Assembly (NCBI RefSeq): GCF_030315685.1
Contig: NZ_JASXSI010000003.1
Location: 124,001 to 188,000 of the forward strand
Direction of reading: 5' to 3'
From: Gordonia sp. ABSL11-1
Lineage (GTDB): Bacteria > Actinomycetota > Actinomycetes > Mycobacteriales > Mycobacteriaceae
Length of the DNA stretch: 64,000 nucleotides
The notes under the pieces were generated by a model that was not told the DNA's origin, searched no databases, and saw nothing but the letters and a program-made list of their open reading frames with translations. The position numbers and the translations under genes were made by a program. Shown in pieces: positions 54,311 to 62,763 of the stretch. Every line of letters begins with the position of its first letter. Positions within the stretch are counted from its first letter, which is position 1.

Positions 54311-55324
54311 TCACGCCTGACCCGGGACGTTGTGCCTCGGGCGCAGACGTGTCGTCGGCAGGTCCGGGGCCGGTAGATGTTGCGTCGAACCCTGATAACC
54401 CTGCACCTGGCCGAACCGGTCACTGTGCTCGGTCCACTGCTCCCGGAATCGGACGATGTCGTCGTGGCTGCGGCCGAGGAAGTTCCACCACATGATGATC
54501 TCCTCTTCGAGGGGTGCACCCCCGAGCAGGACCAGTCGCGCACGCTCGTCGGAGCCGTTCGCCAGGGACAGATGCGTGGCACCGACCCCGACGTAGCCGA
54601 GTTCGGTGCGCGCCAACGGTTCCGCCGCGGAGTTGACGATCCGAATCCGCCCCGCGTCGACGAGGATGCCGTGCTCGAACCCGGCGTCGACCCGCAGGTC
54701 GATCTCCGCGCCGGGTGGCATCGTGAGCTCCGCACCCAGCAGCGGGGTGAACGTGTGGACCGGCGATCGTCGACCCAGCAGGTCGCCGAGGAACACCCGC
54801 ACCTCGACACCGTCGCGTTCGACGACGGGTGGCACGTGATGGGCGAAGTCCCGGGGCGTGTCGACCTCGGATTCGGGCAGCGCGACCCACAGCTGCACAC
54901 CGTGCAACACCGTCGTGTCCGGGGTGGACACCTCGGTGTGCGCGATCCCGTGTCCGGCCGTCATCAGGTTGAGCTCGCCGGGCCGCACCATCGCGTGGCT
55001 GCCCATGGTGTCGCGGTGCTCGACCTCGCCGGAGAACAGCCAGCTCACCGTCTGCAGGCCGGTGTGCGGGTGCGGAGGGACGTCCATTCCGCCGGTGGCC
55101 GACACGTCGTCGGGGCCATAGTGGTCGGCAAAGCACCATGCGCCGATCAGAGACCGTCGCCGCTGTGGCAGTGTCCGACGGACCGTCATCGCGCGCGGGC
55201 CGCCCAGCGGGACGTCGCGGGCGGTGAGCACCTCCACCGCCACCAGGTCGCCGTCGGCATCGCCGCCACGGTGAACTGTTGAGCGACAATCGATCTCGGT
55301 GGGCTGGGCTTCCAGGTTGCTCAT
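54311..55324 (-). CDS. Pirin family protein
   Basis: A 337-residue bicupin of the pirin family; some bacterial members have quercetinase activity or bind partner enzymes, but the role is often unclear. Metal-binding motif region: GMDVPPHPHTGLQTVSWLF followed by GEVEHRDTMGS and MTAGHGIAHTE, with the His/His/His/Glu set expected for pirins. The C-terminal cupin ends before IIMWWNFLGRSHDDI. The open frame extends far upstream, but the protein family starts near MSNLEAQPTEI, so the ATG at 55324 is taken as the start. No strong ribosome site is visible there. Confidence 0.88.
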   Translation of the reverse strand: MSNLEAQPTEIDCRSTVHRGGDADGDLVAVEVLTARDVPLGGPRAMTVRRTLPQRRRSLIGAWCFADHYGPDDVSATGGMDVPPHPHTGLQTVSWLFSGEVEHRDTMGSHAMVRPGELNLMTAGHGIAHTEVSTPDTTVLHGVQLWVALPESEVDTPRDFAHHVPPVVERDGVEVRVFLGDLLGRRSPVHTFTPLLGAELTMPPGAEIDLRVDAGFEHGILVDAGRIRIVNSAAEPLARTELGYVGVGATHLSLANGSDERARLVLLGGAPLEEEIIMWWNFLGRSHDDIVRFREQWTEHSDRFGQVQGYQGSTQHLPAPDLPTTRLRPRHNVPGQA

Positions 55325-55452
55325 GGTCGGGTGGCTTTCGGTCGAGGCTGAACGTCTCGATCCATTCTGCCCTGTCCGTAGACGCGGCAGGAGTCCGTCG
55401 GTGGGCGATACCCGCTCACGTCGGCGATCTCGAACGGTCTCCCCGAACGACC

Positions 55453-56217
55453 TCAGCCCAGGACGGTGGGGTCTTCGAAGGTCATCGTGAGCCGGTCGAC
55501 CGACGATGTCATCAATGCATGACGTCCCATCTTCAGCGACCGGAGCTCTTCGGCGATCGGATGATCGCCGAGGACGAGCTCGGCACCGCCGACGCGGGTG
55601 CGTGTGCCCGCCGTCGACGTCAGCTTCCACGGCGTCACGCGCAGCACGCCGTCGAGCTGCGAGTAGGCATTGAGGACCGCGTCCTTGGTGTTGTCGGGCA
55701 CCCGGAACCCGGGACGCACCGTCAGGTCGACGATGAGTTGATCGTCGGCGACGACCCGTCCGTGCCTGGTCGGGGAGTCGTGGTCGGTGTCGAACTCGGC
55801 GAGCGTCTTCGGGAAGCCCCAGATGCCCCGTCCGGCGGCGAGGGTGAAGTCGCCGTCGACGGGGAGTCGATGGATGAGTGCGCGCGCGTCGCCGCCGATG
55901 AGCGATCGCAACGCGCGGATCGGTGAGGCCGGCGGCTTGTGCGGGTCCTCCACCAGGAAGCACACGCCGAACTCGTTGTACGGTCCGAGGTCACCGTCGA
56001 CGTAGTCGACGAAGACGATCATGCACATGGTCCGGCCGGGCCGGATGCGCAGTGGACGCGGGGTGGTCGCGGCGCCGCTCCCGGCGGCGTCGATCGCGCG
56101 TGCGACGGCGTTGCTGTCGGCGGTGAACCCGGCGACGAAGCAGCGTGCGTGACGGATCTCGACCGGCATCGTGACGGTACTGCCCAGGACGTCGTGCGTG
56201 GATGCGGCGTGGGCCAT
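55453..56217 (-). CDS. Acetoacetate decarboxylase family protein
   Basis: A 254-residue protein of the acetoacetate-decarboxylase (ADC) fold. Family landmarks are YNEFGVCFLVED, the segment GRGIWGFPKTLAEFD and a C-terminal LVLGDHPIAEELRSL. In true ADC a lysine forms the Schiff base; a candidate lysine lies in WGFPKT. Members of this family in actinobacteria also act on other substrates, so the reaction is not assigned. The ATG at 56217 has GGGAGAG eight bases upstream. A perfect 26-bp palindrome lies 48 bp upstream of the start, probably its operator. Confidence 0.85.
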   Translation of the reverse strand: MAHAASTHDVLGSTVTMPVEIRHARCFVAGFTADSNAVARAIDAAGSGAATTPRPLRIRPGRTMCMIVFVDYVDGDLGPYNEFGVCFLVEDPHKPPASPIRALRSLIGGDARALIHRLPVDGDFTLAAGRGIWGFPKTLAEFDTDHDSPTRHGRVVADDQLIVDLTVRPGFRVPDNTKDAVLNAYSQLDGVLRVTPWKLTSTAGTRTRVGGAELVLGDHPIAEELRSLKMGRHALMTSSVDRLTMTFEDPTVLG

Positions 56218-56264
56218 CGACTGATCTCTCCCTCGGATCGGTGGCAGGACTCGGATCGGAATGC

Positions 56265-56290
56265 CGAAACGAGAACGTGTTCTCGTTTCG
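56265..56290. promoter_or_regulatory. Perfect 26-bp palindrome, TetR/KstR-like operator
   Basis: The half-site cgaaacgagaac is repeated exactly as its complement after a two-base centre (gt). The core AGAAC-N2-GTTCT resembles sites bound by KstR-type TetR repressors of lipid and sterol metabolism in Mycobacteriales. It lies between the decarboxylase-like gene (leftward) and the response regulator gene (rightward) and is closer to the former. No TetR gene is present nearby, so a distant regulator would act here. Confidence 0.75.
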
Positions 56291-56423
56291 CATCATGCCA
56301 GTTCCGCCTGCGACGGGCCACCGGATCCGTCTATCGCGGCTGCACAGAGGTCGCGGTCGGCGATGTGCGGTACCCAGTCGCCGGATAGGCTCAGGTGCGA
56401 CGACGTCGATGAGGAGGTGGCCG

Positions 56424-57140
56424 ATGACACCGAGCGCGCCCGCCGTGGTCCGCGTGGGGATGGTCGACGATCACCCGTCGCCGGTGTGGGGGGTCGAGCG
56501 GATCCTCGATCGACAGCCCGACCTCGAACTGGTGTGTTCGTCGGCAACCGTCGGCGGACTCCTCCAGCAGGGCGTCGCCATGGACATCGTCATCCTCGAT
56601 CTGCGGCTCGACGACGGCACGAGTCCGGGTGAGAACGTCACCAGACTCACCGAGGCCGGCGTCGGCACCGTCGTCTACACCTCCGGCGAGCATCCGTCGC
56701 TGCTACGGTCGGCCGCCCGCGCGGGCACGCTCGGGGTGGTCCTGAAATCTGCGTCCGAACAGGAGATCGTCGACGCGATCCGAGCGGCCGCCGCAGGTCG
56801 CGAGGTGCTGACCACCGAGTGGGCCGCCGCGATCGACGGTGATCCCGAACTCGAGGCCGTCGATCTGAGTCCCCAGCTACAGCGGGTCCTCACCTTGTAC
56901 GCGTCCGGTGAGACGTCGGCGGGCGTGGGCGCCGCGCTCGGCGTCACCGCTGAGACGGTCAACGAATACCTGAAGCGCATCCGCCAGAAGTACGCAGCCG
57001 CCGGACGTCCGACCAGGACCAAACTCGACCTGTTCAAACGGGCCGTCGAAGACGGATGGCTACCGGTCCCGGGCCGGAACGCGTCGTCGGCGCCGAACCG
57101 GTCCGTGCGCCGCGACGCACCGCGCGATCCGGGTGACTGA
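56424..57140 (+). CDS. NarL/LuxR-type two-component response regulator
   Basis: A 238-residue response regulator. The receiver domain starts VVRVGMVDDHPSPVWGVERI with the acidic pocket, the phospho-acceptor Asp in VILDLRLDDG, the switch Thr in VVYTSGEHP and the conserved Lys in GVVLKSASEQEI. The output domain (residues ~148-215) is a LuxR-type HTH (LSPQLQRVLTLYASGETSAG, then TAETVNEYLKRIRQKY). A longer frame upstream is open, but ATG 56424 has AGGAGG six bases before it and begins at the receiver homology. The stop overlaps the start of the kinase gene by eight bases, so the two form a co-translated pair. Target genes are unknown. Confidence 0.93.
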   Translation: MTPSAPAVVRVGMVDDHPSPVWGVERILDRQPDLELVCSSATVGGLLQQGVAMDIVILDLRLDDGTSPGENVTRLTEAGVGTVVYTSGEHPSLLRSAARAGTLGVVLKSASEQEIVDAIRAAAAGREVLTTEWAAAIDGDPELEAVDLSPQLQRVLTLYASGETSAGVGAALGVTAETVNEYLKRIRQKYAAAGRPTRTKLDLFKRAVEDGWLPVPGRNASSAPNRSVRRDAPRDPGD

Positions 57141-58410
57141 CCTGTCGCCGGGCGCGACGGCCGGCGACCGCATGCGATCGTCGGGAACGCCCGACCGCGC
57201 CCCTGACCGCCTTTCCGGCCGTGCCGGCGCACTCGTGTCGACCGCGGGCGGCGACCGCGAGGTACAACGCGTCGTCCGCAGTCTCGCGCGGGTGATCGCC
57301 TGCGGCTACCTCGCGTTCCTCGTCACCTCGATCCCGGAGATCGGCCCGGCGAGTGCCATCGTGGACGTCTGGTACACGCCGGTCGCGCTGGTCGTGGCCT
57401 TCGGCCCGGGGCTCGCGCTGTTGCCGGCCAGTCTGTGGCGCGGCGGGCGATACGTCACACTCTGCTGCCGGCTCGCGGTCGTCGGCTATTTTCTCGCCTC
57501 GGTCCTCTGGCTCGTCGCGTGGAACGGCGCAATCGGAGACGCCGAGCGGGCGACGTGGCTGGTGAGCTTCTCCGGACTTCCGGGAATCGCTGTCGCGCTG
57601 GCGATCTCGAGTCGCAGAGCAGCGGCGGTCGTCGTCGCCGGCACAGTGGTGGCGGCGGTCATCACGTACTTCGGGCGCACCGACGTCGACGTCGGCTACC
57701 TGGTGCTGGAGACGGTTTTCGCCAGTGCGTTCGCATCCGTCTTCCTCGCGACGGCCCTGACGGTGCTGCGCACGGGACACCTGCTCGACGCGACGCGGAT
57801 CGACGCGTATCGCGCGGCCGCTGCCACCGCCGCGGCCAAGGCGCGCGACGTCCAGCGCCGACGATTCGATGCGCTCGTTCACGACCACGTGCTCGCGACA
57901 CTGCTGGAGGCCTCCGCGGGGTCGTCAGGACCCGAGCTCGCCGAACAGGCGCGATCGGCGATGTCCCGGCTGGACGAACTGGCGGAGGGACGGGCGCCGA
58001 TGGCCGCCGACCAGACCGCGGGCGAGCTGATCACCGCGTTGCGAGCGGCGATCACCGCGGCCGGCGAGGATGTCGGCGTCCTGCGTGACCGGGTGACCGA
58101 TGCGTCGTCGGTGTTCCCGGTCGATATCGTACTCGCGATCGTGGACGCGACCGGCGAGGCGGTGCGCAACGTGGTCCGTCACGCCGGGACCTCGGCGTCC
58201 TGCGCCGTCCTCGTCGACATCGCCGATGATCGGATCGCGGTCACCGTCGCCGACGACGGAGTCGGATTCCATCCGGACCGCGTCGAACCCGCGCGGGTCG
58301 GGATCGAGGTCAGCGTGCGCCAGCGGGTGGAATCCGTCGGTGCGACCGCGAGAGTCCGTAGCTCGCCCGGATCGGGCACCGTCGTGGAGGTGTCATGGTC
58401 CCGACGCTGA
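57133..58410 (+). CDS. Membrane sensor histidine kinase
   Basis: A 425-residue partner of the response regulator just upstream. About six hydrophobic segments between residues ~50 and 215 form a membrane sensor with no large extracellular domain. The dimerisation/phospho-acceptor region reads RRRFDALVHDHVLATLLEAS, with the likely phosphorylated His in VHDHVL. The HATPase domain has an N-box (EAVRNVVRHA), G1 box DDGVGF and G2-like GSGTVVEVSW. The GTG start overlaps the regulator stop. The 3' end overlaps the next gene by 16 bp, so all three are likely one transcript. The signal is unknown. Confidence 0.92.
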   Translation: MTDLSPGATAGDRMRSSGTPDRAPDRLSGRAGALVSTAGGDREVQRVVRSLARVIACGYLAFLVTSIPEIGPASAIVDVWYTPVALVVAFGPGLALLPASLWRGGRYVTLCCRLAVVGYFLASVLWLVAWNGAIGDAERATWLVSFSGLPGIAVALAISSRRAAAVVVAGTVVAAVITYFGRTDVDVGYLVLETVFASAFASVFLATALTVLRTGHLLDATRIDAYRAAAATAAAKARDVQRRRFDALVHDHVLATLLEASAGSSGPELAEQARSAMSRLDELAEGRAPMAADQTAGELITALRAAITAAGEDVGVLRDRVTDASSVFPVDIVLAIVDATGEAVRNVVRHAGTSASCAVLVDIADDRIAVTVADDGVGFHPDRVEPARVGIEVSVRQRVESVGATARVRSSPGSGTVVEVSWSRR

Positions 58411-59507
58411 ATCGGTCGAGAGGCCAGGCGCGTGGGGCGGAGACCACGGATGCGCCGACCGTCGTCGGTATGGCCGGCATCGGACTGCGCTCGGTCGGCG
58501 CGGCCGCCCTGATCTCGGGTTTCGTGCTGGTATGTGTGACGATCACGTTCGCGACCCCGGGAGTCGGCATCTGGCGCAGCGCCGCCGCCTACGCACTGAT
58601 GGTGGTCTCGGCCGCGATCGTGTTGCGGGTGACCGGCGATCCGCTCCGGCCGCGCGCGACCGCGGTCGTCGCCGTCACACCCGCGCTGATGATCCTGACC
58701 GGGGCGCCGGGGCTGCCCGCCTCGCCGCTGCTGCCGACCACCGCGCTCACCGCTGCCGTGGCGATGGTCGCGGCGTTTCTGGGTGTGCGCCATCGTGTTC
58801 GGGTCGCGATTGCCGCTTACCTGGGGTCGGTGGCCACAGCCGTCGTGGTGCTCCCGCGGAGCGGGACCGTCGGGATCACGACGTCGACCTGGATCACCGT
58901 GGGGATGCCCGACCTCGCAGTGATGATCAGTGCCGTGGCTTTCGCCGTGTTCATCCGGCACGCGGCCCTCCGGATCGGCGCGATGCGTGCCCGGACCGAA
59001 CGCGAGATCGCCGGTCGCGCGGCCGTCGCGCAGGCCGACGAGAGCGTCGCCCAGATGGTCCGACTCGACGAGCATGCTCGCGGACTGCTGTCCCGGATCG
59101 CCGAGGGGAGCCGGCTCACGGACTCCGAACGTGAGCTGTGCCGGCTCACCGAAGGGCGGCTGCGGGACGCGATCCGGGCGCCCGCCCTCGACCGGCCCGA
59201 TCTCGCCCAGGCCGTCTGGGCCGCCCGGGGTTCGGGTGTCTCGGTCACGCTCCTCGACGACTCGGACGCCGCCTCGCACGCCGACGTGCCGCCGGACGAT
59301 CCGGCTCGGCTGCAGATCGTCGACGAGCTGTGTGCCGCCGCGGTCGACCTATTGTCGACGATGCCGCGCGACTCCTCGATCACCGTCCGCGTCCATCCGC
59401 GTGGACGGTCACCGATCGGGACCATCGTGGCCAGAGATGCTCCTCACACTCTTCGCCGAATTTTCGGCGCAGATTCGGAGACAGGGGATATCCGCAGTTC
59501 GCGGTGA
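58395..59507 (+). CDS. Six-helix membrane protein resembling a degenerate sensor kinase
   Basis: A 370-residue protein with about six hydrophobic segments (residues ~30-200), the same layout as the kinase upstream, then a cytoplasmic region (residues 205-340) in which I find no HDxV phospho-acceptor, no N-box and no DxGxG ATP motif. The region around LQIVDELCAAAVDLLSTM and TVRVHPRGRSPIG looks like a remnant of an HATPase fold. A plausible reading is a kinase-derived modulator or co-sensor. The ATG overlaps the kinase gene and has GGAGG four bases upstream. Function inferred only from shape and position. Confidence 0.7.
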   Translation: MVPTLNRSRGQARGAETTDAPTVVGMAGIGLRSVGAAALISGFVLVCVTITFATPGVGIWRSAAAYALMVVSAAIVLRVTGDPLRPRATAVVAVTPALMILTGAPGLPASPLLPTTALTAAVAMVAAFLGVRHRVRVAIAAYLGSVATAVVVLPRSGTVGITTSTWITVGMPDLAVMISAVAFAVFIRHAALRIGAMRARTEREIAGRAAVAQADESVAQMVRLDEHARGLLSRIAEGSRLTDSERELCRLTEGRLRDAIRAPALDRPDLAQAVWAARGSGVSVTLLDDSDAASHADVPPDDPARLQIVDELCAAAVDLLSTMPRDSSITVRVHPRGRSPIGTIVARDAPHTLRRIFGADSETGDIRSSR

Positions 59508-59677
59508 CCACTCCCGGGCCTGTTCAGCGCGTCGGCCGACGAGTGTCCCCAGTTCTGGGTCTATTGATCCACTCGCGAAGTGCCTACGTTTGGACTACCT
59601 GTGGTGCGGTCTTGTCGGGGCACTGGGGCGCCCCTGGATCCCCGGATACGGCGTGTGACAGAGCGAAGGAATGACAA

Positions 59678-60061
59678 GTGACCGCGAGTTCTCAACTGCC
59701 GATTCATCGTCTGGCGCGGGCGGAGGCCCAGCGGGCGGGGCACGCGGCCCCGGATATCGGGCATGCCGTGCCAGGCCCGTCGGTGACGTGCATCTCCGAC
59801 TATCGGGCCGGTGACTCCGCAGTGGCGGATCACCGACGTCCCGTCCTCTCCTCACGTGAGGTCGAGGTCCTGCTGGCCTGGCTGGCTGCGGAGTCCAAGG
59901 ACGAGGCCGCCTCGTCGCTGTTCATCTCGGCGTCGACGGTGAGCACGCATCTCGCGCGTATCCGGGCGAAGTACTCGGCGATCGGTCGGGACGCCCCGAC
60001 GAAGACCCATCTACTGGCCCGTGCGCTGCAGGACGGTTACACCAGCCTCGATCGCTGGTAG
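59678..60061 (+). CDS. Stand-alone LuxR-type HTH regulator
   Basis: A 127-residue protein. The first ~55 residues are poorly structured and the rest is a LuxR/NarL HTH: LSSREVEVLLAWLAAESKDE followed by ASTVSTHLARIRAKYSAIGR and a C-terminal ALQDGYTSL. The HTH is related to the output domain of the response regulator at 56424 (EYLKRIRQKYAAAGRP there, THLARIRAKYSAIGRD here), so it is probably a receiver-less duplicate. The GTG start has GAAGGA seven bases upstream; it lies 170 bp after the degenerate sensor in a gap without other genes. It could compete with the response regulator for DNA or dimerise with it; this is inference. Confidence 0.85.
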   Translation: MTASSQLPIHRLARAEAQRAGHAAPDIGHAVPGPSVTCISDYRAGDSAVADHRRPVLSSREVEVLLAWLAAESKDEAASSLFISASTVSTHLARIRAKYSAIGRDAPTKTHLLARALQDGYTSLDRW

Positions 60062-60083
60062 GGCCTCACCCGGCCCGAACGGA

Positions 60084-60121
60084 CGCCCCGGGTCGCGTTC
60101 CGTGGAACGCGACCCGGGGCG
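60084..60121. terminator. Bidirectional terminator between convergent genes
   Basis: A perfect 18-bp stem (60084-60101 with 60104-60121) containing gccccgggtcgcgttcc and a two-base loop lies between the LuxR-type gene and the convergent esterase gene. Symmetry and position fit a terminator acting on both strands; no T-run is present. Confidence 0.85.
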
Positions 60122-60122
60122 C

Positions 60123-61142
60123 TCATCGCAGGTCGCGCTCGATCGACGGCCAGGTCCGGTGCAGGTCGTCCTGCCAGTAACCCCAGGAATGCGTGCCGTT
60201 GGGACGCAGGGTCACCTTCGCCGGGATGCCGAGCTGGCCGAGCCGGGTGGTCATCTGACGGGTGCACTGATCGATGGCGACCTCGATGAGCCCGCCGAGC
60301 GCGGCCTGATTGGCGAGGAAGAACGGATCTCCGTCGACGAACGGATCCTGCAGACGCTCATGCGGACCGGGCAGTCCGGTACCCGACGTCATGTGGATCT
60401 TGGTGCCGCGGAGCTTCGCGGCATTGATGTACGGATCGTTGGCGCGCCACCCCGGTCCGTTCAGCGGACCCCACATGTTGGTCAGGTTTGCCCCACCGCG
60501 GTCCTGGACGACGAAACGGATGTACTGCTGTCCGGCCGGGTCGCTCGTCCGTGCGCACCCGCTGAACGCGGCCACCGACCGGTAGAGCTGCGGTGCGGCG
60601 ATCGCCAGGTTGAACACGGTTGTCCCGGCCATGGAGATGCCGGCGACGGCGTTGCGGCCCGTGGTGGTGAAGTGCTGGTCGATCAGCGGCGGGAGCTCCT
60701 TGGTGAGGAAGGTCTGCCACTTGTTGCGGCCCAGCTTGGGGTCGTCGCGCTCCCAGTCGGTGTAATACGAGAACGCACCGCCGATGGGCGTCACCACGTA
60801 CACGTTCTTGTCGGCGAAGAACTTCTTGTAGTCGGTCCGGGCGTCCCAGGTGGCCGAGTCCTCGCCGCCACCGGCGCCGTTGAGGAGATAGAGGGTGGGG
60901 CTGGGTTTCGAGCGATCCCGCGGTGTCAGCACCGTCACCGGGATGGTGCGGTCCATCGAGGCCGAATAGACCATCAGTGTGACCTGCTGCGGGTCGTCGT
61001 CCTGCACGCTGGTCACCGACGACGGCGGTGCTGCCGAAGCCGGCCCCGAGACCCCCGCGAGCAGTGCTGCGATGGTCGCCACCACGGTCATGATCGCGGC
61101 CACGAAGTGGCGCTGCTGTCTCCCCACGCTGTTCCCATCCAT
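60123..61142 (-). CDS. Secreted antigen 85-type esterase / mycolyltransferase homologue
   Basis: A 339-residue exported alpha/beta-hydrolase of the Ag85 family, whose members transfer mycolic acids to trehalose or arabinogalactan in the cell envelope. It has a signal peptide (basic QQRH, hydrophobic core, cleavage near GPASA-APP around residue 38). The substrate half begins LMVYSASMDRTIPVTVL; LYLLNGAGGGEDSATW matches the Ag85 oxyanion region. The nucleophile Ser170 lies in AVAGISMAG, and the catalytic His in GTHSWGYW near the C terminus. Its presence supports a mycolate-bearing host. The ATG at 61142 has a weak AAGAGAAG site. Confidence 0.92.
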   Translation of the reverse strand: MDGNSVGRQQRHFVAAIMTVVATIAALLAGVSGPASAAPPSSVTSVQDDDPQQVTLMVYSASMDRTIPVTVLTPRDRSKPSPTLYLLNGAGGGEDSATWDARTDYKKFFADKNVYVVTPIGGAFSYYTDWERDDPKLGRNKWQTFLTKELPPLIDQHFTTTGRNAVAGISMAGTTVFNLAIAAPQLYRSVAAFSGCARTSDPAGQQYIRFVVQDRGGANLTNMWGPLNGPGWRANDPYINAAKLRGTKIHMTSGTGLPGPHERLQDPFVDGDPFFLANQAALGGLIEVAIDQCTRQMTTRLGQLGIPAKVTLRPNGTHSWGYWQDDLHRTWPSIERDLR

Positions 61143-61244
61143 CTTCTCTTGATGACCCGGCTGCCCAGTCTAACGGCCTTCCCTGAGGGTGCCGGACGGC
61201 ATGAAGCCACTCACGGCCAGGGTGGGCTTGGTTACGGTGGGGCA

Positions 61245-61823
61245 ATGACTGCGACCGGGGCGGCCAATGATTCCGACCTCTTACGATCTCTGCTCGCGGA
61301 TTCCGCCGAAGGCGACCGGGGTGCCTTCGCGCACCTCTACGACCTCACCAGCGCCCGTGTCTATGGTCTGGCACTGCGGGTGGTCCGCGACCGAAACTAC
61401 GCGGAGGAGGTCGTCCAGGAGGCGTATCTGCAGTTCTGGCAGAAGGCCGCCGAGTACCACCCGGCCCGCGGGTCGGTGATCAGTTGGATGATGACGATCG
61501 CCCATCGGCGCGCCGTCGACCGGGTGCGCACCGAGGAGTTGCAGCACCGGAAGGTCTCCGAATACGAGTCGATGAACCGCGAGCCGGGAACTCCGGTGCC
61601 GCTGGAGATCATCGTCGACCGCGAGGACGGTGACGAACTGCGGACGTGTCTGTCTCGTCTGACGGACCTGCAGCGCGATAGTATCGAGATGTCGTACTTC
61701 AGCGGCATGACCTATCCGGAGGTCGCCGAGCACACTGCGACGCCGCTGCCGACCATCAAATCGCGGATCCGGGACGGGCTCCGCAAGTTACGCCATTGCC
61801 TGAGGAGCCGGGACGATGCCTGA
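61245..61823 (+). CDS. sigK: ECF RNA polymerase sigma factor, SigK type
   Basis: A 192-residue ECF sigma factor. Region 2 includes FAHLYDLTSARVYGLALRVV and DRNYAEEVVQEAYLQFWQ; region 4 is an HTH (MTYPEVAEHTATPLPTIKSR). The protein resembles mycobacterial SigK and is followed by a RskA-like membrane anti-sigma factor, with an eight-base overlap between the genes, the standard arrangement. The open frame extends far upstream, but the family starts at MTATGAAND; the ATG at 61245 has ggtgggg just before it. Redox or envelope signals are sensed by the anti-sigma partner in mycobacteria; the local regulon is unknown. Confidence 0.92.
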   Translation: MTATGAANDSDLLRSLLADSAEGDRGAFAHLYDLTSARVYGLALRVVRDRNYAEEVVQEAYLQFWQKAAEYHPARGSVISWMMTIAHRRAVDRVRTEELQHRKVSEYESMNREPGTPVPLEIIVDREDGDELRTCLSRLTDLQRDSIEMSYFSGMTYPEVAEHTATPLPTIKSRIRDGLRKLRHCLRSRDDA

Positions 61824-62634
61824 TACCGACTGGCTCGACGACCACGTCGAGCTCTACGCGGTCGATGTCCTGACCCGTCCCGAGCACGATCGCGTCGATC
61901 GCGAGCTGGAATCGCTGACACCGGTGGAGCGACGGATCTACGACGGCCGTATCGCCGAGACACGTTCGGCCATGGCCGAACTCGCCAGCTCGTACGCACT
62001 GGACGCCCCGATCACGTTGCGGGACCGCGTCCTTGATCACGTGTTCGCCGCGCCCCCGGCCGCCGTTGCCGGGACCTCGCCGGCGATTCCCGAATCGCAG
62101 TCGGAAGTTCCTGTGGTGGAGCAGGATTCGCCGAACGTCGTCCCGATCGACAAGATGCGTGGCAGTCGGCGGTGGGCCGGCGTCGCCGTCGCGGCCGCGG
62201 CGGCCGTCGTGGTCGCGTTGGGTGCCGGCGTCGTGATCGGCCGGAGCACCGCACCCGAGCCCGCGCGGCCCGCGGTGGCCTCGGATCAGCAGCAGGTGCT
62301 CGATGTGCTCTCCGCCCCGGACGCACAACTGTCCGTCGGGCGTCTCGACGACCGGCGCGGCACGATGTCGGTGGTCGCCTCGCGCGATCGCAACCAGGCG
62401 GTCGCCCTGCTGCGTGACCTGCGCAATCCGATCCCCACCGACCGTGACTTCCAGTTGTGGCTGGTCGGCAAGGCGGACAATCCGGTATCGGCCGGCCTCA
62501 TCCCGCCGTCGGGCGAAGGGTCTCCGGCGCTCGTGGACCGCCTCGACGGCTCGACGGTGCTCGCGGTGACGATCGAGCCGAAGGGCGGCTCGCAACAGCC
62601 GACCACACCGATCCTGGCGCAGATCTCACTCTGA
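61816..62634 (+). CDS. rskA: Membrane anti-sigma-K factor, RskA type
   Basis: A 272-residue single-span membrane protein that holds the adjacent sigma factor inactive until cleaved by intramembrane proteolysis, by analogy with RskA. The N-terminal cytoplasmic anti-sigma domain (ELYAVDVLTRPEHDRVDREL) lies at residues 8-75, a transmembrane helix (GVAVAAAAAVVVALGAGVVI) at ~116-137, and the extracytoplasmic RskA C-terminal domain ends with DFQLWLVGKADNPVSAGLIP and SGEGSPALVDRLDGSTVLAV. The start codon overlaps the sigma gene stop, so they are made together. Confidence 0.92.
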   Translation: MPDTDWLDDHVELYAVDVLTRPEHDRVDRELESLTPVERRIYDGRIAETRSAMAELASSYALDAPITLRDRVLDHVFAAPPAAVAGTSPAIPESQSEVPVVEQDSPNVVPIDKMRGSRRWAGVAVAAAAAVVVALGAGVVIGRSTAPEPARPAVASDQQQVLDVLSAPDAQLSVGRLDDRRGTMSVVASRDRNQAVALLRDLRNPIPTDRDFQLWLVGKADNPVSAGLIPPSGEGSPALVDRLDGSTVLAVTIEPKGGSQQPTTPILAQISL

Positions 62635-62672
62635 TCGTGCGGGTGGCGATCGTCCGGAGCCGCCCAGCGTGC

Positions 62673-62739
62673 AGCCACCCCGACCGTTGAACACCACAAT
62701 GGTTGTGAACCAAGGTGGTTTCGTACAGTCGGGGTGGCT
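62673..62739. repeat. 12-bp inverted repeat flanking a 43-base loop in a convergent gap
   Basis: The sequence agccaccccgac (62673-62684) is exactly complemented at 62728-62739. It lies in the 129-bp gap between the anti-sigma gene and the convergent exporter genes, so a joint terminator is the simplest reading. The right-hand side continues into tggtcgagg and cgagacct, words reminiscent of interspersed GC-rich repeats in this order of bacteria; a copy elsewhere in the genome would decide. Confidence 0.5.
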
Positions 62740-62763
62740 GGTCGAGGCTTGCGTATCGAGACC

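Noticed and set aside
54311..55963. 550-residue minus-strand frame covering the pirin gene and more
   Set aside because: Only the part from 55324 downward has pirin homology; the upstream part lies out of frame over the decarboxylase-like gene and is read-through of an open frame.
60021..61823. 600-residue plus-strand frame ending in the sigma factor
   Set aside because: The first two thirds run antisense to the Ag85-type esterase. Sigma-factor homology and a ribosome site start at 61245.
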